Assembly: GCA_937902805.1 (NCBI GenBank)
Contig: CALEMB010000085.1
Location: forward strand, 1-9,789
DNA: 9,789 nucleotides
Reading direction: 5' to 3'
Origin: an uncultured Bacteroidales bacterium
Lineage (GTDB): Bacteria; Bacteroidota; Bacteroidia; Bacteroidales; F082
Part shown: piece by piece, positions 1-5,210 of the stretch
Numbering within the stretch: the first letter of the stretch is position 1
Layout of the letters: each line of letters starts with the position of its first letter
Position numbers and translations under genes: made by a program
The notes under the pieces: model-generated
The model's database searches: none
Told to the model about the DNA's origin: nothing
Seen by the model: only the letters and a program-made list of their open reading frames with translations

Positions 1-82
1 CTGCGAGCTTGATGAGCAAACTTCTTAAACCCTTGAACTCTTGAACTCAGCCAAAATATTTTTGATTTTAATTGATTTCAAA

Positions 83-1552
83 TTATTCAAATCTCAACTT
101 GGCCTCCTCGGGCTCCTTGAAGGCGTTGCAGGCGGCAAGATACCTCAGCAGGTCGTCGGTGGTGCGGCCACAGAGCGTCTGCCCGAAACGGTGCAGCGTC
201 TCCATCACTTTGATGTAGGCCGACGGCTCTCCTTGGCGGCTCAGTTTGCGCAACGACAGCAGGTAGTCTTCCCTATAGACCGTGGGGACAATGATTTTGG
301 CTTCGCCCGCCCTGAACAGCTCCGCATTCATCATCACCCTCGCCGTGCGCCCGTTGCCGTCGTTGAAGGGATGTGTCTCGCTGATAAGGAACATCATGTA
401 GATGGCCTTGGCCAATGGCGATGTCAAGGCGGTGTAATAGTCGAAACCCGCCTCCAGCGTACCCTCCACCAGCTTGGCATCCACAAACTCGGTGTTGCCC
501 GCTCGGTTGTTCACCGTCTTGAACTGTCCCGGGTTCAAATCGGGTCGCCACGCCAACAGTATGGCATGGCGGCGACGCAATATGTCAACCAGCTCCTTGG
601 CCGACTGCGGATAGCGCATCATCTCGCTCCGGTTCGACACCAGCTGGAAGGTGCCCAGTATGTCGTGCGAGTCCTCGTTGCGGTGCTCAACGGGGATTCC
701 CGTCTCCACAATCTGGCGCGCCTCACCCACCTCAAACTCCGTGCCTTCGATATAGTTCGAGAAGTAGCTCTCAAAGAAGGCGATGTCGCGGTATTCGGCC
801 TCAGTCTGGACAGGTGTCTGTCGCGAAACGAAATGCTGTTCCTGCAACGCGTCGAACAGCGTCTCAAACAGCTGCTTGCGCGCCTCGTCAAACCTCAGCC
901 CCACCGACAGTGCCCGTGCGTATGGGGTCTTGAGCACATCGGCTTCGTGCGTGGCTAACAGGGCCGAAATCAGCTTGTTGATCTTTTGGAACTCCTTGTC
1001 CATGCCCAGCCTCACAGCAGTTTCCCGCAGTGTGTCGCGATAGGCGTTCAGCCCGTCCTCACCGCTGGCAACCAGTATGCTTCCGAGCTTCTTCTCAATC
1101 ACCTCAGGGGGCAGCACTTTCGATTCGTCGCCACTTCTGCGCGACTCCTGCATGTTTTCCAGCATCCAACGGTATTCGCCTGCGATGAACATCTGGCCGA
1201 ACACCGTGTCGTTCCGGTCACCTTCAGGACCTTTGCTCACCACCACCGTCACACCCGGCAGGTCAGTCACCTTGCGGTTCACGTTGCCCGTGAGGAAGAA
1301 AAAACCTCCGGCCGTCAGCCTCATTTCCCGTGCGCTTCGATGGCTTATCACCATTTTCGGGAAACGCCACATCAGGATGTTGAGGATATTGCGACGGACG
1401 ATATTCTCGGGACTGTCGATCAGGTTGGTTGTGTAAAGCCTTGGGGCTATCTTCTTCATTTTCCCCTGTTTAACGAGCCGCGAAATAGCGTGCGACACGT
1501 CCGTATCGGACGATGCAAAAACTATTTCTTTATTTAAATCCAATTGCGACAT
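83..1552 (-). CDS. Fic family protein with N-terminal winged-helix (AbiEi-like) region
   Basis: 489 aa. Fic enzymes usually transfer AMP from ATP to a hydroxyl side chain of a target protein. The catalytic motif HPFNDGNGRTAR lies at residues 394-405 and matches HPFx(D/E)GNGRxxR completely, with the catalytic His394 present, so the active site looks intact. Ahead of the core, residues 265-270 read SNYIEG, which fits the inhibitory (S/T)xxxE(G/N) motif, with Glu269 as the likely autoinhibitory residue; its position N-terminal to the core suggests a class II Fic. Residues ~1-80 (SDTDVSHAISRLVKQGKMKK, then a basic/hydrophobic stretch) resemble the winged helix of AbiEi-type antitoxins or transcriptional regulators; that part is by pattern only. 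The ATG at 1552 is chosen because a TAATTTTG promoter box lies just upstream. It is a single gene with no partner antitoxin next to it in the window, consistent with intramolecular control. The target protein is unknown. Confidence 0.93.
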   Translation of the reverse strand: MSQLDLNKEIVFASSDTDVSHAISRLVKQGKMKKIAPRLYTTNLIDSPENIVRRNILNILMWRFPKMVISHRSAREMRLTAGGFFFLTGNVNRKVTDLPGVTVVVSKGPEGDRNDTVFGQMFIAGEYRWMLENMQESRRSGDESKVLPPEVIEKKLGSILVASGEDGLNAYRDTLRETAVRLGMDKEFQKINKLISALLATHEADVLKTPYARALSVGLRFDEARKQLFETLFDALQEQHFVSRQTPVQTEAEYRDIAFFESYFSNYIEGTEFEVGEARQIVETGIPVEHRNEDSHDILGTFQLVSNRSEMMRYPQSAKELVDILRRRHAILLAWRPDLNPGQFKTVNNRAGNTEFVDAKLVEGTLEAGFDYYTALTSPLAKAIYMMFLISETHPFNDGNGRTARVMMNAELFRAGEAKIIVPTVYREDYLLSLRKLSRQGEPSAYIKVMETLHRFGQTLCGRTTDDLLRYLAACNAFKEPEEAKLRFE

Positions 1553-1579
1553 AACACAAATTTCATTTAATTACGGCTG

Positions 1580-1587
1580 CAAAATTA
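1580..1587 (-). promoter_or_regulatory. Candidate Bacteroidetes -7 box for the fic gene
   Basis: Read on the minus strand this is TAATTTTG, a full match to the Bacteroidetes TAnnTTTG -7 consensus, 27 bp upstream of the fic ATG. A weak TTTG-like -33 element (TCTG) lies about 19 bp further upstream. Inferred by consensus only. Confidence 0.45.
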
Positions 1588-1690
1588 CAAATTTTTGCGA
1601 ATACAACAGAAAAAACTTCAAATTTTCACGAATATCCTCAAACTCTTGAACCCCTTGAACTCTTAAACCCCTTATAAGCCGTAAGCAAAA

Positions 1691-1717
1691 ATCTGTGCTA
1701 TCTGTGCTATCTGTGTG
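1691..1717. repeat. Three tandem 9-bp repeats (ATCTGTGCT)
   Basis: Two exact copies of ATCTGTGCT are followed by ATCTGTGTG. They sit between the fic start and the terminator of the lipoprotein gene, next to TTGAACTC/TTGAACCCC-type repeats at 1638-1672. No function is evident. Confidence 0.7.
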
Positions 1718-1730
1718 ACCTAAAAACAAA

Positions 1731-1758
1731 AAGGCCGATGCCTTTCGGCACCAGCCTT
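1731..1758 (-). terminator. Intrinsic terminator of the HU/lipoprotein gene block
   Basis: On the minus strand a 12-bp stem (AAGGCTGGTGCC pairing with GGCATCGGCCTT, including two G-U pairs) closes a GAAA tetraloop and runs into a T-rich tract (complement of 1721-1732). The stem begins inside the lipoprotein stop codon at 1757-1759, so transcription would end right after that gene. Confidence 0.85.
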
Positions 1759-2245
1759 ATCTTCGTAGTTTGATTCTTATCAGAATGATGATGGCAATTA
1801 CTGCCACCAATGTTAGGAAAAGCCATTTGAGGATCTGCGCCACTCGGTTCACTCGCTTGGTCACGTTGCCGTCCTTGTCTATCTCAACGTTCGGCCCGAC
1901 CACCGCCACGGTCTTTTCGGCCTCCTTCTCGATATATACGGTGTCTGTGCGGACATACACATCTTCCTTCTTACTTCTGACATCTGACATCGAGCGTATG
2001 CGCTCGCGGTCTGTCACGGTTGAGATCTTGAGCGTGTCGCCAGTGTCGTTCAGCTGAACGGTTATCGTGGTCACTTCGCGAAGCGTGTCGCTGTGCTCCA
2101 CTACAACACTATCAACTTTTTCAACTGACTCTACACACTCAACTCTCAACTCTGAACTTTTACTCGCCTTTCGGCTTGTCCAGCAGCCCGTCAAGCACAG
2201 GACACTCAACGAGATAAGGACAAACCTTGATCTTTTGCAACACAT
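1757..2245 (-). CDS. Lipoprotein with C-terminal membrane helix (u-spanin-like architecture)
   Basis: 162 aa, family not recognised. Residues 1-21 form a lipoprotein signal peptide: basic start (CCKRSR), hydrophobic core, lipobox LTGC with the lipidated Cys21. The middle (~30-130) is polar and rich in Val/Thr/Asp/Glu, with DTVYIEKEAEKT near 101-112, suggesting beta-rich or extended structure. Residues ~139-158 (LKWLFLTLVAVIAIIILIRI) form a strong C-terminal membrane helix ending in KLRR. An outer-membrane lipid anchor plus an inner-membrane helix is the arrangement of phage unimolecular spanins, which join the two membranes at lysis; that role is inference. The start lies inside the preceding gene (86-bp overlap). 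Residues ~30-47 are encoded by CTCTCAA-type repeat DNA. Alternatively it is a domesticated envelope protein. Confidence 0.8.
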   Translation of the reverse strand: MCCKRSRFVLISLSVLCLTGCWTSRKASKSSELRVECVESVEKVDSVVVEHSDTLREVTTITVQLNDTGDTLKISTVTDRERIRSMSDVRSKKEDVYVRTDTVYIEKEAEKTVAVVGPNVEIDKDGNVTKRVNRVAQILKWLFLTLVAVIAIIILIRIKLRR

Positions 2246-2483
2246 CTTTCAGCTGGTTTACTTCGTTACGCAAATCGTTCACGTCGTTGCGCAGGCGTTG
2301 GGCAATGGTGCGGTCGTATTCGTCAACATACTTTTTGGCGAGGTCCATCTCCTTGTGCTTGTTGTCGTTGCGCATGCTTTCCACCTCCTGCCGGTGTTTC
2401 TTGCGGTCGAAAAACCAGGTGATCCAACCGCTCACCATCCCGACCAATGCCAGGACTATAGCCGTAATGTCAATTCCGTTCAT
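2160..2483 (-). CDS. Small membrane protein with N-terminal helix and coiled coil
   Basis: 107 aa, family not recognised. Residues ~5-25 (ITAIVLALVGMVSGWITWFF) form one membrane helix, followed by DRKKHR, which would keep the rest cytoplasmic or act as a stop-transfer signal. Residues ~28-86 are highly charged with heptad-like spacing and are predicted coiled coil. A two-cysteine motif, CPYLVECP, lies at residues 88-95 near the C terminus. Small proteins of this shape occur next to amidases and lysis genes in Bacteroidales prophages (family knowledge, not searched). It sits downstream of the HU-HIG gene and overlaps the lipoprotein gene in another frame, as Rz/Rz1-type pairs do. It could be an inner-membrane spanin, a holin-like protein or something unrelated. 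Confidence 0.78.
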   Translation of the reverse strand: MNGIDITAIVLALVGMVSGWITWFFDRKKHRQEVESMRNDNKHKEMDLAKKYVDEYDRTIAQRLRNDVNDLRNEVNQLKDVLQKIKVCPYLVECPVLDGLLDKPKGE

Positions 2484-2520
2484 GTTTTTCGTGGTTTTAG
2501 ATATCCCTTTAAAAATCGGG

Positions 2521-2543
2521 GGCGACAGCCCAGCGGCATCGCC
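2521..2543. terminator. Hairpin between HU gene and membrane-protein gene, terminator-like on both strands
   Basis: GGCGA/TCGCC and GCC/GGC arms form a stem with a small internal bulge. A run of six T follows on the plus strand (2548-2553) and five T on the minus strand (complement of 2511-2515). It may attenuate transcription from HU into the two envelope genes. Confidence 0.4.
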
Positions 2544-2555
2544 GCCCTTTTTTAG

Positions 2556-2683
2556 TTTAGCGTTTAGAGTGTAGAGTTTAGAGTCAGTGGTTAGTGTAGA
2601 GTTGTCAGTTTTTAGGACTCCGCCGCAGGCGGCACTCTCAACTTTCCAACTGACCCTAAACTCTCAACTCTAAACTCTCAACT
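2556..2683. repeat. Imperfect inverted repeat region of CTCTCAA / TTTAGAG units
   Basis: The left half is rich in GTTTAGAG/GTGTAGAG units and the right half in CTCTCAA/CTAAACTC units, so the halves are largely complementary. They flank a tight hairpin at 2620-2632 (CCGCC GCA GGCGG). The array reaches the HU stop codon. No gene is seen here. Confidence 0.6.
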
Positions 2684-3292
2684 TTACTCAGCTTCCGGGT
2701 CTTCCCCGTCGCCACCACCACCGTTTCCGCCAGTGTTTCCTCCAGTGTTTCCTCCAGTGTTTCCACCGCCGCCGGTAGGCGTTTCGGAGCCGCCACCGCC
2801 GTTTTGGTTGCCTTGTCCTGAGCCCGTCGAAGAATCGTTCTCCGGGTCCTCGATGTTCGCATCATCGCTCGAGGTCACACGCTTCACCACCAGGCCGGTG
2901 CGGTCGTAGCAGGTGATGTTGATCGAGGTCTTCTTCAGTGCCTCCTTGATTTCCACGTTGGGGGTGAAGATCACGCGGCGGGTGGTGATGAGGTCGGAGC
3001 CCACCTTGTTCACGTCGGCGATGGATTTGCTGCGCAGACCGAAGCGCATGCTGCCCAGTCCGGGGATGGCGACGCTGTGACCCTCGGTGGCCCAGGCTTT
3101 GATGACCTCGCCGATGGCGTCCCAGGCGGCGTTGATGGCGCCCTTCGAGATGCCGCTGCGCAGCGCAGCCTCTTGAATCACTTTGCTCTGGGAGAGTTTG
3201 TTGTACAGCTCGGGCTGCAGCACATAAGCCCATTTTTCGCTGTTTCTGTCGAACGACACATCGCGCTCGACTGCCTTAACTTTGATTGCCAT
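2684..3292 (-). CDS. HU-family DNA-binding protein, HU-HIG type, glycine-rich tail
   Basis: 202 aa. HU-type proteins bind and bend DNA as dimers. The HU-like core spans ~1-125: the helical part holds QSKVIQEAALRSGISKGAIN, then GHSVAIPGLGSMRFGLRS (~71-88), equivalent to the GxVxLxGFGxF strand-turn region, and RRVIFTPNVEIKEALKK (105-121), the strand and helix after the DNA-binding arm. Residues ~125-140 form a short extra strand region. The tail (~155-202) is Gly/Asn/Thr-rich and acidic, as in the HU-HIG family, whose members carry Ig, wHTH or Gly-rich extensions. At 202 aa it is about twice the length of canonical HU. In Bacteroidales this family often precedes a small 'smalltalk' protein and an N-acetylmuramoyl-L-alanine amidase; neither is present here. 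A TAATTTTG box lies 85 bp upstream of the ATG. Confidence 0.93.
   Translation of the reverse strand: MAIKVKAVERDVSFDRNSEKWAYVLQPELYNKLSQSKVIQEAALRSGISKGAINAAWDAIGEVIKAWATEGHSVAIPGLGSMRFGLRSKSIADVNKVGSDLITTRRVIFTPNVEIKEALKKTSINITCYDRTGLVVKRVTSSDDANIEDPENDSSTGSGQGNQNGGGGSETPTGGGGNTGGNTGGNTGGNGGGGDGEDPEAE
2731..2766. repeat. 12-bp minisatellite encoding NTGG repeats
   Basis: CAGTGTTTCCTC occurs three times in tandem (last copy with CAC end) and encodes the repeated Asn-Thr-Gly-Gly of the HU tail. The unit is a multiple of three, so copy changes alter tail length without changing frame. Confidence 0.85.
2811..2832. repeat. Dispersed CTTCGACGGGCTCAGGACAA-type repeat inside the HU gene
   Basis: Minus-strand CTTCGACGGGCTCAGGAC resembles the inner module of the 50-bp elements at 4600-4649 and 6321-6370 (CTTCGACAGGCTCAGGAACC). 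Here it is translated as part of the HU tail (SSTGSGQG). Confidence 0.55.
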
Positions 3293-3376
3293 AGTAATAT
3301 GAAATTTTGATACACAGGCAGATGAGAAAGTTCAATGTTTAAAGTTCAAAGTTCAAAGAACTTTCAAATCACGATG

Positions 3377-3384
3377 CAAAATTA
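3377..3384 (-). promoter_or_regulatory. Candidate -7 box for the HU gene
   Basis: Minus-strand TAATTTTG fits TAnnTTTG exactly, 85 bp upstream of the HU ATG. No good TTTG -33 element is visible, which is common for these promoters. It lies downstream of the terminator at 3492-3521, as expected for an independent promoter. Confidence 0.45.
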
Positions 3385-3428
3385 CAGCTTATTTTCCACC
3401 TGGACGAGGGTTGTCCCGAATTACGGAT

Positions 3429-3482
3429 GAGGGAGGAGGGTTGAGGGAGGAGGGTTGAGGGAGAAGGGTTGAGGGAGGAGGG
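3429..3482. repeat. G-rich 14-bp tandem repeat array
   Basis: The unit GAGGGAGGAGGGTT is repeated almost four times (third copy has GAGAAGGG; last copy lacks TT). GGG tracts separated by short loops make it a strong G-quadruplex candidate on the plus strand. It lies between the terminator and the HU promoter. Confidence 0.85.
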
Positions 3483-3491
3483 AAAACAAAA

Positions 3492-3521
3492 AAGGCCGAA
3501 CACCCGAAGGCATCCGACCTT
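3492..3521 (-). terminator. Intrinsic terminator upstream of the HU gene
   Basis: On the minus strand AAGGTCGGATGCC pairs with GGTGTTCGGCCTT (13 bp with several G-U pairs) around a TTCG tetraloop, followed by TTTTTTG and more T. Its outline resembles the terminator at 1731-1758. It lies 316 bp after the stop of the 212-aa gene, so the three-gene transcript may carry a long 3' untranslated region, or a separate small RNA may end here. Confidence 0.82.
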
Positions 3522-3606
3522 GAACCTTGAATCTTGAATCTTCGCTAAAAGCGGAATTAACGGTTAACAGTTAACACTCCTTGAACCTTGATTTTTTTAC
3601 CCCAAT

Positions 3607-3647
3607 TTTTGCTACCACGGGGAGGTAAATTTTGCTACCACGAGGAG
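3607..3647. repeat. Two iteron-like 18-bp repeats TTTTGCTACCACG(G/A)GGAG
   Basis: Copies at 3607-3624 and 3630-3647 differ at one base. The 23-bp start-to-start spacing is about two helical turns, so both copies face the same side of the DNA, as expected for a protein-binding site or iterons. The protein that would bind is not known. Confidence 0.65.
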
Positions 3648-3724
3648 AAACGTAAAATAGCCCCGTTAACTCGTTACCCCGTAACCGCCCTTGTTGCCCG
3701 CTTTTTTACCTTTAATCTTAGAGC

Positions 3725-3747
3725 TTAATATTATTACATAATATTAA
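3725..3747. promoter_or_regulatory. AT-rich perfect inverted repeat, possible operator
   Basis: TTAATATTA and TAATATTAA are perfect 9-bp arms around a 5-bp spacer. The symmetry and size fit a dimeric regulator site; it could also unwind easily or form a cruciform. No flanking gene starts here, so the target is unclear. Confidence 0.45.
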
Positions 3748-3837
3748 AGTTTTAAGGATATGTTTTAGCCTTTAGGAAAATTGGAACTTTGAACTTGAAA
3801 TCACGCAAGTTTCGCGTTAACAGTTAACACTCCGCCC

Positions 3838-4476
3838 TCACAACTCCCAGCCCTTATCCTTGATGCCCGACCAAAGCTCTTGGGCCATATCGTCGTCGAG
3901 CATGTTGATGGGCTTAATGCTCTTTCTGGGGTCGAGAGTGTCGGCTATGCGGGTGATGATCCATGCCAGATAGTCGGGGTCATGTTCGTTCCTTAGGCGA
4001 GAGAATAGATTGCCCTCGGCATCCTTGAAGTGGCTCTCGGTGATACGCCACACCCGTCCGGCAGGCGTGATATACTCGCGCCTCTTCAGTTCGCTCATCA
4101 AGGCTTTCAGGGCTGACTTCGGTGCCAGCCAGCGCACGATGATGTCGGTAGGCACGCCCGTGAACAGTTTCTCAAACTCCTCGTGGTCGGTATCCTGGTC
4201 TATCGCATGCAACTTCACCAGATTCTGATAAAAATAGGTCACGCGCTCGGGGTGCTGCTTGGCCCACTTGTAGGTAAACACGCCCGACACCACTTTGAAT
4301 CCCGGATTCCTGCTCGTGGCCGAAGGACTTTTCCTTCCCCCTTGCACCACCTGCACGCCAATGCCACCGGCCTCCACTTTGCCAATCTGGTATTCCACAT
4401 GCTTCTCCTGCACATATTCAGCTCCAGACTCTACCGTCACATGGATGATGGTTTTTCCTTCGTCTGCCATAGTCAT
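3838..4476 (-). CDS. Unrecognised protein, third gene of minus-strand operon
   Basis: 212 aa; no family recognised and no catalytic motif seen. Residues ~9-40 (TIIHVTVESGAEYVQEKHVE, ending KVEAGGIG) align with the C-terminal ~32 residues of the upstream protein at about 15 identical positions, so the two proteins share a module. The remainder (~58-212) is mixed helical and polar: FKVVSGVFTYKWAKQHPERV, a Trp/Arg-containing stretch near VWRITESHFKD, and an acidic tail. The start codon overlaps the previous stop as ATGA, suggesting translational coupling and a shared function or complex. A second Met at position 3 is also possible. No signal peptide or membrane helix is visible, so it is probably cytoplasmic. 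Confidence 0.82.
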   Translation of the reverse strand: MTMADEGKTIIHVTVESGAEYVQEKHVEYQIGKVEAGGIGVQVVQGGRKSPSATSRNPGFKVVSGVFTYKWAKQHPERVTYFYQNLVKLHAIDQDTDHEEFEKLFTGVPTDIIVRWLAPKSALKALMSELKRREYITPAGRVWRITESHFKDAEGNLFSRLRNEHDPDYLAWIITRIADTLDPRKSIKPINMLDDDMAQELWSGIKDKGWEL

Positions 4477-5210
4477 TTCTTTTTAGCTTGTTCCGCAAAG
4501 CCTGTTCCACCACTTTCTACCTTTTCCACATTGCGCTCCACGATCTTATGCGCAACAAATTCTCCGCCATCATGAACATTCACATTTATAGTGGTTCCAG
4601 GAGATTCCACATCATCCTTCGACAGATTCAGGAACCGTGCGGAATGAGGGATCTCAGATTCCAGCAGTTCGCCAATCTCGTCTGAGAGGTACAACTCATT
4701 CTCCAGCGCCATGAAATCATTCACCCACTCGCCCATCTTAGGCTTCATGCGCTGGCAGGCCGTGTCCACCAGGGTAAAGGTCTCTTCCCACTGGTCGTAG
4801 TTCATGCTCACCTGGTCGAGCATCTGCTTTCCCATATAGCGGTGCACACTGTCGTTGCTGGTTTGCAGCATGAGTGCAGGCACATACAGGATGATGCTGG
4901 CTGTCAGCTGCAATTCCTCCTGAGGCACACTCTTGTCAACGGCTCTGAGCTGGCGGTAGTGGTCTTTCCACAGGTCGCCAATACAGGTCATATATTCGTC
5001 GCCCTTTTCTTTCACATCGTCCATGATGACGGCTGCCCACTCAAACAGTTCCTCCGGCCAGAGGCTGACGTTCTGCAACTGGCTGTCGAACAGGCGGCAG
5101 GCACTTTCCGCCACTCGCATCATGGCGTGAGGGCCGTAATTATTTCTTACGACGGTTCTTTCTTGGTCTGTGTATCTGTGCAGCATCCTCAAAATTCTTT
5201 GTTCCGTCAT
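4473..5210 (-). CDS. Unrecognised mostly helical protein, second gene of minus-strand operon
   Basis: 245 aa from the ATG at 5210; family not recognised. The first ~190 residues look alpha-helical (LFDSQLQNVSLWPEELFEWA, then an Asp/Glu/Lys-rich helix, then a hydrophobic stretch near ASIILYVPALML), followed by an acidic segment and a C-terminal module (204-245) containing INVNVHDGGEFVAHKIVE and KVESGG that is shared with the next protein. The start is uncertain: the frame is open back to 5267, with ATGs at 5216, 5210, 5186 and 5123 and no clear ribosome-binding site. 5210 means a 71-bp overlap with the upstream gene; 5123 would avoid overlap but remove a plausible helix. A 50-bp dispersed hairpin element (4600-4649) is translated as part of this protein. 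Confidence 0.78.
   Translation of the reverse strand: MTEQRILRMLHRYTDQERTVVRNNYGPHAMMRVAESACRLFDSQLQNVSLWPEELFEWAAVIMDDVKEKGDEYMTCIGDLWKDHYRQLRAVDKSVPQEELQLTASIILYVPALMLQTSNDSVHRYMGKQMLDQVSMNYDQWEETFTLVDTACQRMKPKMGEWVNDFMALENELYLSDEIGELLESEIPHSARFLNLSKDDVESPGTTINVNVHDGGEFVAHKIVERNVEKVESGGTGFAEQAKKK
4600..4649 (-). repeat. 50-bp hairpin element inside a coding frame
   Basis: It matches the intergenic element 6321-6370 at about 43 of 50 positions. Outer arms (ATTCCACAT and GTGCGGAAT) flank the inner module CCTTCGACAGATTCAGGAAC. On the coding strand it yields IPHSARFLNLSKDD without breaking the frame. Confidence 0.7.

Larger units (their letters stand above)
3563..3833. repeat. Pair of identical 18-bp direct repeats GTTAACAGTTAACACTCC
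   Basis: Exact copies lie at 3563-3580 and 3816-3833. Each contains two GTTAAC-like half units. The second copy ends just beyond the stop codon of the 212-aa gene. The 235 bp between them hold the iteron-like repeats and the AT-rich inverted repeat, with no plausible ORF on either strand. Confidence 0.75.

Noticed and set aside
41..1537. Long plus-strand ORFs of 305 and 183 aa opposite the fic gene
   Set aside because: They are antisense to a clear Fic protein with intact motifs, show His/Gln/Arg-rich composition typical of shadow frames, and have no recognisable domains.
2480..2539. 19-codon minus-strand ORF (MPLGCRPRFLKGYLKPRKT) ending in ATGA with the membrane-protein start
   Set aside because: The coupling is attractive, but its start lies within the hairpin at 2521-2543 and the peptide does not resemble the small 'smalltalk' protein expected after HU genes.
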